A DNA stretch of 64,000 nt from JAGLQA01 sp023135565 (GTDB lineage Bacteria > Acidobacteriota > Aminicenantia > UBA2199), in the NCBI GenBank assembly GCA_030639305.1, contig DAOWCY010000009.1, positions 4,410 through 68,409 on the forward strand. Direction: 5' to 3'. Below, one piece after another: positions 18,081 through 26,010 of this stretch. Under the pieces are notes generated by a model. That model was not told where the DNA came from. It saw only the letters and a list, made by a program, of their open reading frames with translations, and ran no database searches. How positions within the stretch are numbered: the stretch's first letter is position 1; the number at the start of each line of letters is the position of its first letter. Made by a program: the position numbers and the translations under genes.

Positions 18081-18086
18081 GGAGAG

Positions 18087-18115
18087 AGTATAAAACAAAG
18101 TGTAGTCTTTTGCAA
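18087..18115 (-). promoter_or_regulatory. Promoter of the activator gene, predicted leaderless
   Basis: On the minus strand TTGCAA (18115-18110), 17 bases, then TATACT (18092-18087), then only six bases (CTCTCC) before the ATG. Transcription would start at or beside the A of the ATG, and no Shine-Dalgarno is present. Confidence 0.65.
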
Positions 18116-18287
18116 CCCTGTTACTATTAACAAGTTAATATTCGCTCCCGGTTCGCCGCGCTCACATCCAGTGCCAGCCCCAGCTTAAAGGGAGCAGCTT
18201 ATCAAAGGGGACGCCTCATTTACCGGCAAAAAAAGGCAAATCCGGCCCTTTTACCCGGCAAAAAAAGGCGATTTCGACTTTTTCCCC

Positions 18288-18521
18288 TTGCAAAAGCTAA
18301 AAATGGGAAAAAGTTCTGAGATCGAGTTTTTGCGGGTTATGGGTGATAGGGTTGTGCCCATCGAGGTGAAATCAGGGCAGCGGACCAGGGCCAAAAGTCT
18401 TTTGTTTTATAGGAGTAAGTATTCGCCGGAATTGTTGATAAAGGTCAGCGCCAATAATTTGCAAAGGGAGGCGGGGCAGTTGTTTAATTACCCGCTTTAT
18501 CTTGCCGTTAAGATCGGCTGA
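18288..18521 (+). pseudogene. 3' remnant of a DUF4143-type ATPase gene
   Basis: About 70 codons (SSEIEFLRVMGDRVVPIEVK to NYPLYLAVKIG) match the C-terminal end of the AAA_14/DUF4143 ATPase family, whose tail has EIDFL, a VIPIEVKSG strand and a final YPLYLA. The ATPase part is missing; upstream there is only AT/GC-rich filler with two copies of CGGCAAAAAAAGGC (18220-18280). Such ATPase genes are mobile and often decay. It is not expressed as far as I can see. Confidence 0.7.
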
Positions 18522-18594
18522 TCCCACCGCCGGGGATGGCTCCCCTACCGGGGGAAATCTTTTCTTCCCCGGAATCTTTCCTTATAGGTCAAAA

Positions 18595-18900
18595 GAACCG
18601 TTACTTAGCCCGAAAGAATTGCTGCTTAGCACAAAGAAAACGCTGCTTAGTACCGAAAAACGATTACTTAGTATAGAGGAACCATTACTTTACCCATGGG
18701 AACGGCTGTTCAGATGCGAGGAACGGTTTTTTAGTTCAGAGTAATCGTTACTTAGTTCCGAGGAATGGTTGCTAAAGTTGTGGAACCGTTATTTAGTTCA
18801 TGGCAGCGGCTGCTGCACTCGTGGAATGGCTATTTAGTCCCGGGTAATGATTCCACGGACCGGGGAACGATTCCACGAATCAAGTAGAAGTCCCACGAAT
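18595..18900. repeat. Degenerate tandem array with an exact 21-bp period
   Basis: About 14 units of the form GAACCGTTACTTAGNNNNNNN; the CTTAG-like block recurs at 18604, 18625, 18646, 18667, 18688, 18709, 18730 and 18751. Units differ at many positions but keep the period. Later units change to GATTCCACGAA. The period equals seven codons; a short open frame over the first part reads as heptads (LLSTEKR-like) but lacks a start signal. Confidence 0.85.
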
Positions 18901-18944
18901 ATAGCACTATCTGCTGGAGTTGAATTTCGAAATTAACTGCCCTC

Positions 18945-19013
18945 CTATCTTTTGCTGCCACATTTGAAGATTTCCACCACTGGGAAAGCAGGCAGAGTGA
19001 CCCAATAATTATC
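18945..19013 (-). pseudogene. mazF-like toxin remnant
   Basis: Directly after the antitoxin gene the minus strand reads DNYWVTLPAFPVVEIFKCG then a stop. This resembles the MazF/PemK N-terminus (DIYWVxLxPxxGSEIxKTRP), one frame off from the GTG that overlaps the antitoxin stop. The remainder of the toxin is absent. It reads as a frameshifted, truncated partner. Confidence 0.45.
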
Positions 19014-19248
19014 ACCACGTTTCAGATTCGGCAATGCCATCTCCTACAGTTACATTCCAATCTTCCATTTCTTTATTGAGATTTTCATCTTTCTCGACTT
19101 CACATGCGCAGCGATATAAAGCTTCTTCCCTGCGCTCGATCTCCTTTTCGATAAGTTCCGAAAACACTTTACTTCTTTTCCCAGGAGGGATAAGACCTTT
19201 CAGGCGTATAAACAAATCATTCGGCACGCAAATAACAATTTTTTGCAT
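19012..19248 (-). CDS. Ribbon-helix-helix (MazE/CopG-type) antitoxin, orphaned
   Basis: 78 residues. KIVICVPNDLFIRLKGLI and RSKVFSELIEKEIERRE form the beta-strand and two helices of a ribbon-helix-helix DNA-binding domain. The acidic tail ending VGDGIAESETW is typical of antitoxins whose stop overlaps a mazF start. That partner survives only as the short remnant at 18945-19013. A weak promoter lies upstream: TTGACA near 19307 and TAGCAT 17 bases on. It could still repress itself or neutralise related toxins. Confidence 0.7.
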   Translation of the reverse strand: MQKIVICVPNDLFIRLKGLIPPGKRSKVFSELIEKEIERREEALYRCACEVEKDENLNKEMEDWNVTVGDGIAESETW

Positions 19249-19417
19249 TTTGAACCCTTACGGCACACATATATAATGTCATATGCTATAGCCAAAACCA
19301 TTTTTTGTCAAGTATTAAATTAATTTTCCGGTTCTTTCGATGCCCGGAAGTGTCGAGTCAAGTGTTTAGAGGAATCCCTATGTGTTTTGCAGGAAGAATA
19401 CGATCTCGAAAAGAAAT

Positions 19418-21511
19418 CTAAAAAAGGGTGAAAAACTGTACGCCTAAATCCCTGGCCTCAGGAGAAAGCCCCATCTCTTTTAAATTAAACGTAGGCGTTA
19501 TACGCAGTTCTAAAAAACCTTCCACTCCCGGTTTGTCTTTTATCTTAAATAAAAATTCCTTGTTTTCCCGGAATTCCACTTTTTCGTACAACTTACCGCG
19601 CCAGTAAATCTTGACTGCTTGTTTTTTGTTTTTTAACCTGTCTAAAGGCGCGCCGCAGAAAAGCCGGAATTGCTTGGATTCACCTTTTTCATCTAAATAT
19701 AGATACACTCCGGCCTGTGATTTCGTCCAACGGTAAGCTTCATCAGCAGGCGTTTTCTCTAAATACCAGAGACCATAGCCGTATTCCCGCTCTTTCTCCT
19801 GCGCCCAGGTCTTCGGATGCAAACCATCGAAATATAAAATATTAAACAATATAAAAATTACCAACAGCGCCGACGTTAATAAAATCTTTACTTGCCTCCG
19901 GCGGGCAGGGGGCGCTTTTTGAAAAAACTGCCCCCTGCACCCCCGCAAAAACTTTTGTTGAGTTTTATCTTTCCCGGCGGGCGCTGCTTCGAGATTCGAT
20001 ATTCTCCCGCTTCTCTCTTGCCCGAAGGCGGCTATAATCCAGAACAATAACAATATTTCCGGGAACCAGAAGAAAAAATTAAAGAATATAGCCACCAAAA
20101 AGGCAAAGAAAAACCAGGAATATATCTTTTTCCGCTCCTGCCGCAGCAGTGCTACCAGGAAAAAAATAAACACCGCCAGCCCAATAAAACCGGTTTCATC
20201 CAAAATCAACAGGTATTGGTTTAACGGCAGATCTTCCCAATACTTTTCCCCTAAATAACGGTACTTTAAATAAAAAAGAAAATTACCGCTGCCCACTCCT
20301 GTAACCGGGAAATTCTTAATTATAGGCACACTGCGCTGCATCATTTCGATCCTGCCGTTGGTTACTTTATCTATAGCTGTTATAATGTCCGGCGAAGCGC
20401 CGATTTTTTTGATGTTGCCGGCCATAGCCAGCACCCGCGTTTTCAACGTACCGCCGAAAACCCCTATCAACACGACAATCAACACCATAGAAGCCAACTT
20501 GTAACGGAGTTTTATCCTTTTGGTAACCAGCAGGAACAACAGGACAAAAAGCACAAAAAGAAACGCCGTGCGGCAGCCGGAAAGGAAAATCCCCGACAGC
20601 GTCACCAGGGGACTGAGTAACAGGAAAATGAATTCCCGGCGCAGCACTGTCTGTTTACTTATTTTGAAACCCGGGTCCGTCACCCGAAACACCAAAGCGA
20701 TAACCGTATATAGAAAAAGAGCGCCGGAAAAAAAACCGAAAGCATTAAAATCTGAAAAACCGCCGTTGTACTGGTTGAGTTTTTCGCCCCACCATTTTAT
20801 TGCCAAAAAATCCGGGGCTACTATTTTTTGGAATAGAGCGATATGAAAAGATAAGATATAACCGCCCAGCAGCCTCCTAAAAACTTTGCTTTCCTCTACC
20901 TGGTTGGCTTTCATCAAAATCAGGAGATAAGGAGAAACCGAAAAAAGGAACAAAGTCACTACCGGGAAAATAGAGGCAAAGGAAACCAGTTCCCCGGCCG
21001 GCGTGGCCGGTAAATCTTTAGTCAGGCCGCTGAGGGAGGGTAGGGTGGCTCCGGTCCAGCGCAGCGCGGCGAACAGTGCGGAAATCCACAAAATAATTAG
21101 GAACAGGAGATAAGGATAGCTCCATTTATAATTAAAGAGTTCTTCGCCGCCGGTTGTCGAGGCTGCGTCCGGGTCTTCTTTCGTATCCTGCCGGGAGCGG
21201 TTTTTCCAGAACCCTTCGGCAAAAATCATACCGCAGAGATAGAATAACGCCACCGCCATATAGTTGAAAGGCAGGCCGTTAAAAAAAAGATCGGGCAGGG
21301 CGTTCACCACCGGCAGCAGGAAAAAAAAGAGGTAGAGCGCTTTTTTAGGCTGGTGGTAATAGGAAACAAAACCCAACAGCAGGAAAAAAACCGACAGGGG
21401 AATAAATTTCAAAGACACGACAATCTTTAATACAGCCAGCAAAAAAGAAAACAACATTAAAAAGTGAAAACCGGTTTCGATTTTCAGGTACTTATTTAAT
21501 TTTCTCATCAT
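19418..21511 (-). CDS. O-antigen ligase / Wzy-like polymerase
   Basis: 697 residues with about a dozen membrane spans. The Wzy_C-like part includes SGCRTAFLFVLFVLLF and the large periplasmic loop with FPVTGVGSGNFLFYLKYRYL and PLNQYLLILDETGFIGL, the signature of O-antigen ligases and polymerases (PF04932). It would join or polymerise lipid-linked glycan at the periplasmic face. A soluble domain follows the last span (about 575-697). Residues 518-539 (GCRGQFFQKAPPARRRQ) are encoded by a palindromic repeat inserted in frame just before that span. Last gene of the locus in transcription order. Confidence 0.8.
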   Translation of the reverse strand: MMRKLNKYLKIETGFHFLMLFSFLLAVLKIVVSLKFIPLSVFFLLLGFVSYYHQPKKALYLFFFLLPVVNALPDLFFNGLPFNYMAVALFYLCGMIFAEGFWKNRSRQDTKEDPDAASTTGGEELFNYKWSYPYLLFLIILWISALFAALRWTGATLPSLSGLTKDLPATPAGELVSFASIFPVVTLFLFSVSPYLLILMKANQVEESKVFRRLLGGYILSFHIALFQKIVAPDFLAIKWWGEKLNQYNGGFSDFNAFGFFSGALFLYTVIALVFRVTDPGFKISKQTVLRREFIFLLLSPLVTLSGIFLSGCRTAFLFVLFVLLFLLVTKRIKLRYKLASMVLIVVLIGVFGGTLKTRVLAMAGNIKKIGASPDIITAIDKVTNGRIEMMQRSVPIIKNFPVTGVGSGNFLFYLKYRYLGEKYWEDLPLNQYLLILDETGFIGLAVFIFFLVALLRQERKKIYSWFFFAFLVAIFFNFFFWFPEILLLFWIIAAFGQERSGRISNLEAAPAGKDKTQQKFLRGCRGQFFQKAPPARRRQVKILLTSALLVIFILFNILYFDGLHPKTWAQEKEREYGYGLWYLEKTPADEAYRWTKSQAGVYLYLDEKGESKQFRLFCGAPLDRLKNKKQAVKIYWRGKLYEKVEFRENKEFLFKIKDKPGVEGFLELRITPTFNLKEMGLSPEARDLGVQFFTLF
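19894..19958 (-). repeat. Palindromic repeat inside the ligase coding region
   Basis: GCCTCCGGCGG edge followed by the stem GCAGGGGGC / GCCCCCTGC and CCCCCGCAAAAACTTTTG. Near-identical copies lie at 28638-28700 (inside another gene) and 37324-37385 (at a gene start). The insertion keeps the reading frame. Confidence 0.85.
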
Positions 21512-21558
21512 TCATCACTCATAATTCATAATTCATAATTCATAACTCACAACTCTCT

Positions 21559-23016
21559 CTAATACGCCCCTTTGCCGAACAGCACGGCGGGGATAGTCTC
21601 GAAAAGAATCTCTAAATCGAAAAATATCGACTGGTGCTCTACATAATAAAGGTCTAAATAAAGCATGTCCTCGAAAGAGATATTCGACCGCCCGGAAATC
21701 TGCCACAAGCCGGTAATGCCGGGTTTGACGCCACCGCGCTGTTTGTGCCAATCCAGGTTCGCGCCCATGCTCTCTTCATGGAGTTTGGCGAAATCCTTCA
21801 CCGGCAGGGGCCGCGGTCCTACGATAGACATCTCCCCTTTAAGCACATTAATAAACTGGGGCAGTTCGTCCAGGCTCAACTTGCGGATGATCTTGCCAAA
21901 AGGGGTTATCCTGGGGTCTTTTTTGATTTTAAAAAGGGCGCCGCCAGCTTCGTTTTCGCCGGAAAGCTCTTCTTTCCGGGCTTCCGCGCCGCGGTACATG
22001 GATCTGAACTTATAGAATTCAAACTCAGCGCCGCCTTCGTACAACGAACGCGCCTGCTTAAAAAACACCGGCCCCCTGGAGGTTAGTTTTATCGAGACGG
22101 CAATCAAAATGCCCAAAGGCAGTATCAGCGGCGTAATGAACGCCAAAAACAAAAGATCGAAAACCCGTTTCACATAAGAGTTGAATTTACGGCTTTTTTC
22201 CCGCCATTCTTCCATCACCAAAGAGACGCCGGAAACGTCCCTGATCCGGGAATTACTCAACACGCTGCCCACCCTGGAAGATATCATTTTCAGGCGGATT
22301 TTGTTTTTTTTACATATCTCGTAGACCGTATTGTATTTATCTATTTCCATGGTATCGGAGGCGATAAAAACCATATCCGGGCGGTATTTTTCTACCAATT
22401 CGGCAAATTGCCCCACAGTGCCGATGATATTGTCTTTCAATTTTTCGTATACCCGGTCTTTTTTTTTGTTCTCTTCCCGCACGTATCCGGCTGCCTGGAA
22501 AAAACCGCCGAACAGGGCGGAGATTTCCCGGAAAAAAGTAAAACTCCATTTGCCGGAGCCGATAACTATGGTTTTTTGACCGATGCGACCTTTTTTTATT
22601 AGGCGGTGCTGCAATTTCTTGAGCAGGCTGTGGCTCAATTCCAGTAAAATATAGAACAGGAAAAAAGTAATCAGCACGATAGCACGGGAATAGAATTGCC
22701 CTTTTTTGATGATATACAAAAACGCCATGGTGGATAAGGCTAAATAGATGACCAGCCTTTTGTAACTGAAACGGAGTTCTTTTAACGAAAGATTGTAGCG
22801 GGAACGGTAGATACCCAGTCCCAAAGAAAAAACAAAAAACATGAAGTTGAAAAACACCAGGGGTTTGGTGTAACCCCGGTAAGGTTCGAGATTACCGGCG
22901 CGAATCAGGATGGCGGCGATAAAAGATAGGTTCAATAAAAAAAGATCGACTGTCAAAGAGATTAGTGGAGATAACCAACGCCAGTTATGCTTTAAAATTT
23001 TTTTTTCTTCAGTCAT
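21559..23016 (-). CDS. Polyprenyl-phosphate hexose-1-phosphate transferase (WcaJ/WbaP-like)
   Basis: 485 residues. Four N-terminal membrane spans, a CoA-binding-like Rossmann domain (KTIVIGSG near 145), a fifth span, then the bacterial sugar transferase catalytic domain (PF02397): KRVFDLLF, PVFFKQAR, FYKFRSMY, LDELPQFINVLKGEMSIVGP and RPLP, with GITGLWQISGRS near the end. It initiates glycan assembly by moving a sugar-1-phosphate from a UDP-sugar to undecaprenyl phosphate. The ATG ending at 23016 is chosen because the longer frame upstream is encoded by a repeat; that repeat supplies GGAGG 11 bases before the ATG. A second, smaller transferase of this family lies at 35849. Confidence 0.9.
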   Translation of the reverse strand: MTEEKKILKHNWRWLSPLISLTVDLFLLNLSFIAAILIRAGNLEPYRGYTKPLVFFNFMFFVFSLGLGIYRSRYNLSLKELRFSYKRLVIYLALSTMAFLYIIKKGQFYSRAIVLITFFLFYILLELSHSLLKKLQHRLIKKGRIGQKTIVIGSGKWSFTFFREISALFGGFFQAAGYVREENKKKDRVYEKLKDNIIGTVGQFAELVEKYRPDMVFIASDTMEIDKYNTVYEICKKNKIRLKMISSRVGSVLSNSRIRDVSGVSLVMEEWREKSRKFNSYVKRVFDLLFLAFITPLILPLGILIAVSIKLTSRGPVFFKQARSLYEGGAEFEFYKFRSMYRGAEARKEELSGENEAGGALFKIKKDPRITPFGKIIRKLSLDELPQFINVLKGEMSIVGPRPLPVKDFAKLHEESMGANLDWHKQRGGVKPGITGLWQISGRSNISFEDMLYLDLYYVEHQSIFFDLEILFETIPAVLFGKGAY

Positions 23017-23026
23017 AATATTACTT

Positions 23027-23165
23027 GCCTCCGGCGGGGTGCGACGCACTACTCAATAAGCTGCTTCGCAACAGGAGCAGCGGGTGAGCGCTTTTGATTT
23101 TAAATAATAAAAAGTTTTGATCAAACTTTTTCAAAAGTTTGGCCCCCGGCAGGGCCGCCGGAGGC
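23027..23165. repeat. Palindromic repeat
   Basis: Full-length copy: GCCTCCGGCGG edge, GTGCGACGCAC hairpin, GCTGCTTCGCAAC, GAGCGCTTTTGATT, AAAAGTTTTGATCAAAC, TTTCAAAAGTTTGG and GCCCCCGGCAGGGC to the GCCGCCGGAGGC edge. It overlaps the last codons of the 23121 gene and provides the 21559 gene's ribosome-binding site. Confidence 0.85.
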
Positions 23166-24119
23166 TAAAAGGCCGGGGACGCCGTCCCCCCCACGCACCC
23201 CCTTAAAATACTCGATGGTTTCTTTTAAACCGTCCTCTAAAGAAACAAGAGGCTGCCAGCCTAACTCCTTCTTTGCCAGGCTTATATCCGGCCTGCGGCG
23301 CACCGGATCATCCTCAGGCAAAGGATGAAAAATAATCTTAGACTTCGATGCAGTCAACTGCAAAATCATTTCTGCCAGTTCGAGAATCCGTATTTCACGG
23401 GGATTGCCGAGATTAACCGGCCCGATAAAATCCTCCCGGTTCATCATCTTGATGGCACCTTCAACCATGTCGGACACATAACAAAAAGAACGGGTCTGTT
23501 CACCTTTGCCATAAATAGTAATGGATTCGCCTCTTAACGCCTGGATTATGAAATTACTGACAACCCGGCCATCATTCATTGCCATACGCGGACCGTAAGT
23601 ATTAAAAATCCGCACAATACGAATGTCTACATTATTCTGCTGGTGATAATTGATCAGCAGCGATTCAGCCACCCGCTTGCCTTCATCATAACAAGACCGC
23701 GGCCCGATTGGGTTCACCCGGCCCCAATAGTCTTCTTTCTGCGGATGCTCCTCAGGATCGCCATACACTTCCGAAGTGGACGCCTGTAAAATACGCGCTT
23801 TTACTCTTTTCGCCAGACCGAGCATGTTGATCGCGCCGATTACCGAGGTTTTGATGGTTTTCACCGGGTTGTACTGGTAGTGCACCGGGGAAGCGGGACA
23901 GGCAAAATTATACAACTGCTCTGCTTCCAGCAAAATCGGTTCCACGATGTCGTGGCGAATCAATTCGAAATGGTTGTTATCCAATAAATGCCTGATATTG
24001 TTTTTGCTGCCGGTAAAAAAATTATCTAAACCGATTACATCATGACCTGACGCCAGCAGCCTGTCACACAAATGGGAGCCTAAAAAACCGGCTGCCCCGG
24101 TTACCAAAATAGTCATCAT
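23121..24119 (-). CDS. UDP-glucuronate decarboxylase (UDP-xylose synthase)
   Basis: 332 residues, extended SDR fold. GAAGFLGSH binds NAD; ACPASPVHYQ, STSEVYGDP and the catalytic YDEGKR (YxxxK) are diagnostic of UDP-xylose synthase, as are FNTYGPRM and the RRRPDIS tail. It converts UDP-glucuronate to UDP-xylose for the polysaccharide. No UDP-glucose dehydrogenase is in the window. The natural end is near YFKG; the last about 23 residues (to GGPAGGQTFEKV) come from the adjoining repeat, whose TTTGATCAAA palindrome supplies the stop. The second of two adjacent ATGs better fits the AGAGGTGAT ribosome-binding site. Confidence 0.92.
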   Translation of the reverse strand: MMTILVTGAAGFLGSHLCDRLLASGHDVIGLDNFFTGSKNNIRHLLDNNHFELIRHDIVEPILLEAEQLYNFACPASPVHYQYNPVKTIKTSVIGAINMLGLAKRVKARILQASTSEVYGDPEEHPQKEDYWGRVNPIGPRSCYDEGKRVAESLLINYHQQNNVDIRIVRIFNTYGPRMAMNDGRVVSNFIIQALRGESITIYGKGEQTRSFCYVSDMVEGAIKMMNREDFIGPVNLGNPREIRILELAEMILQLTASKSKIIFHPLPEDDPVRRRPDISLAKKELGWQPLVSLEDGLKETIEYFKGVRGGDGVPGLLASGGPAGGQTFEKV

Positions 24120-24338
24120 ATCACCTCTAAGCCCATAAGTATACCATAAAATGGGGTAGAATGGCTAAAACACAAAACACAAATTACAAACAAATTACAA
24201 GCTGCAAAAATCAAATCACAAACGTCGTGCTAAAAATAGCTCTTAATAATCTAAAAAGTTCGTTTTGAATTTCTTATTTTGACCACACATGCGTGGGGCA
24301 GCGTTTAGCCGCTCCGCGGTAGGGGGGACCGGGTTGTG

Positions 24339-25472
24339 TTATTTATTACCTGCCCTTACCCCCTCCCCACGTGGTGGGGTCAACTCTTTAAATAGTTGGA
24401 TGTATTGATCGGTTATCTTCTCCCAGGTGTAATTCTCACGAATGCGACGCCGCGATTTGGCCCTGAAATCATCTACTAAAGCGAGATTCTTCTCTACCTC
24501 CCGCATCAGGTCCCGGATGCTCCCGGCGGATTTGCTGAAAAACAAACCGTATTCGCCATCCGCCAGCACTTCCCGGCTGAAAACGGTATCTAAGGCCAGG
24601 ATGGAGCTACCATAAGCCAGCGCTTTCAACAAGGCGGGATTGGTGCCGCCAAACTCATGACCATGAAAATAAGCGAAACAATTATGGTAGAGTTCCGCCA
24701 GTTCATCCTGGTCGGTTACGTAGCCGGTAAACACCAACCTGGGGTCTGCGCTTTCTTTGATCTTGCGGGCATATTCGTCTTTGTACGGCACATCTCCGAC
24801 GATTACCAATTTCTTAGTGGTGGCGGAGGCGATAAATTCCCGCACAATCACATCGGCGTTATTATCCGGGATTAAGCGGCCTACGATCAGGTAATAATCA
24901 TCTTTTTTTAGATTCCATTTGTCGATCAAAGCAGGCTTCTTCGAGCTGCGAATATTGGCTCCATAAGCGATTACCGTAGAATCGCAGTTGAACTGTTCCC
25001 GGTAAATTTGCTGCATAGCAAAAGAATCGTTGACGATCACATCATAAAGCTTTGTGGCCATTTTTGCGGCAGCAAAAAAATATTTACCGCCCAAACCTTT
25101 CCATTTGGGTCGCAGCCATTCTAAACCGTCCATGTTGATGGCTGTTTTTTTTCTAAATATTTTGGCAAACAAGCCGAAAGGCCCATTGGCAGGATTGACC
25201 ACCAGTATCGCATCGAAACGCCGCAAGCAGGCATGAAGCATGGATTGGAACGAATGTACGAACTGGCTTAAGGTTTTTTTTTCGATAGTACGGATGTAGA
25301 CTAAGTCGATGCCGTTTACTTGTTTTGGATAACTTTCAAAAAGATTTTTGTGACAGTAGACTGTTACGGAGAAGTCTTTTTTTACCAGCCGTTCCGCCAA
25401 TTCTTTAACGAAAGTCTCATACCCGCTGTACACATAGGGATAGCCCCGTGTACCGATAATTGCTATTTTCAT
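24339..25472 (-). CDS. Glycosyltransferase, GT4 fold with DUF1972-type N-terminus
   Basis: 377 residues from the ATG ending at 25472, which has AGGAGC at good spacing. IIGTRGYPYVYSGYETFV at the N-terminus matches the DUF1972/rhamnosyltransferase-like group. The C-terminal GT4 half has YLIVGRLIPDNNAD and the nucleotide-binding E-x7-E-like HEFGGTNPALLKALAYG. It is cytoplasmic and adds a sugar to the lipid-linked chain. The last residues (TPPRGEGVRAGNK) run into a repeat copy at 24296-24380. Confidence 0.85.
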   Translation of the reverse strand: MKIAIIGTRGYPYVYSGYETFVKELAERLVKKDFSVTVYCHKNLFESYPKQVNGIDLVYIRTIEKKTLSQFVHSFQSMLHACLRRFDAILVVNPANGPFGLFAKIFRKKTAINMDGLEWLRPKWKGLGGKYFFAAAKMATKLYDVIVNDSFAMQQIYREQFNCDSTVIAYGANIRSSKKPALIDKWNLKKDDYYLIVGRLIPDNNADVIVREFIASATTKKLVIVGDVPYKDEYARKIKESADPRLVFTGYVTDQDELAELYHNCFAYFHGHEFGGTNPALLKALAYGSSILALDTVFSREVLADGEYGLFFSKSAGSIRDLMREVEKNLALVDDFRAKSRRRIRENYTWEKITDQYIQLFKELTPPRGEGVRAGNK

Positions 25473-25511
25473 TTTTTGCGCTCCTAAAAGACTTTTTGCC
25501 ACGTTTTTCTA

Positions 25512-26010
25512 CCACGAAGGACACGAAGGGCACGAAGCCAGGGGTATTTTTATAAAACCAAACGTTTGATCCCATTTCTTAGTAAATGAACGTTAAAATT
25601 AATCAATAGTCCGATTCTTATATTTGTAAGTTTCAAATAAGTTAAGAGTTAGGCTTCATGTACAGGATGAATTTTATTTACACTTTTTAGTTCTACAATT
25701 AATTTATCTTCGACCAATAAATCTATTTTGTATCCACAATCGACATCGATGCCTTTATAGCGAACAGGTAATTCTTTCTCTACCTGGCAAGCAATTCCAG
25801 CTTGTTTTAACTCGAGAGCAAGACATTGCTTATAAGTATTTTCTAAAAGCCCGGGGCCTAACTCTTTGTGAACCTCGATAGCAAACCCGATTACTTTGTT
25901 TGATAATTCATCAAATCTCATATGCTTACAATCCCTTTCTACCAACTATAATCATTTTTCATGTTCCTCAATCTTTCCAGATAATTTTTCTTCGTGCCCT
26001 TCGTGGTAAA
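25512..26010. mobile_element. Candidate GxxExxY cassette bounded by inverted CACGAAGG-type repeats
   Basis: The left boundary (about 25512-25537) reads ACCACGAAGG ACACGAAGGG CACGAAG; the right boundary (about 25991-26007) is its inverted copy (TTCGTGCCCTTCGTGG). Between them is only the GxxExxY gene. A solitary copy of the repeat without the gene lies at 35678-35704. The right copy also encodes the HEGHEE tail of the neighbouring flippase. No transposase is present, so any movement would need help in trans. Confidence 0.55.
25550..25921 (-). pseudogene. GxxExxY family protein, interrupted by one nonsense codon
   Basis: The frame from the ATG at 25921 encodes GLLENTY (the GxxExxY motif), then YKIDLLVEDKLIVELKS, which carries the PD-(D/E)XK-like Asp/Glu-x-Lys of this family (PF13366). 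TAA at 25649-25651 sits where relatives have Gln in the HEAQLLTYL motif. Reading on in the same frame gives LLTYLKLTNIRIGLLINFN and GIKRLVL then a true stop at 25550, exactly the family's C-terminus. So a single CAA-to-TAA change (or an assembly error) truncates it. Function of the family is unknown. Confidence 0.85.

Noticed and set aside
18502..18744. 80-codon plus-strand frame with LLSTEKR heptads
   Set aside because: It is the translated 21-bp array with no start signal; reported as a repeat instead.
25649..25651. Stop-codon recoding of TAA
   Set aside because: TAA is used as a normal stop in many genes of the window, so a point mutation is simpler.
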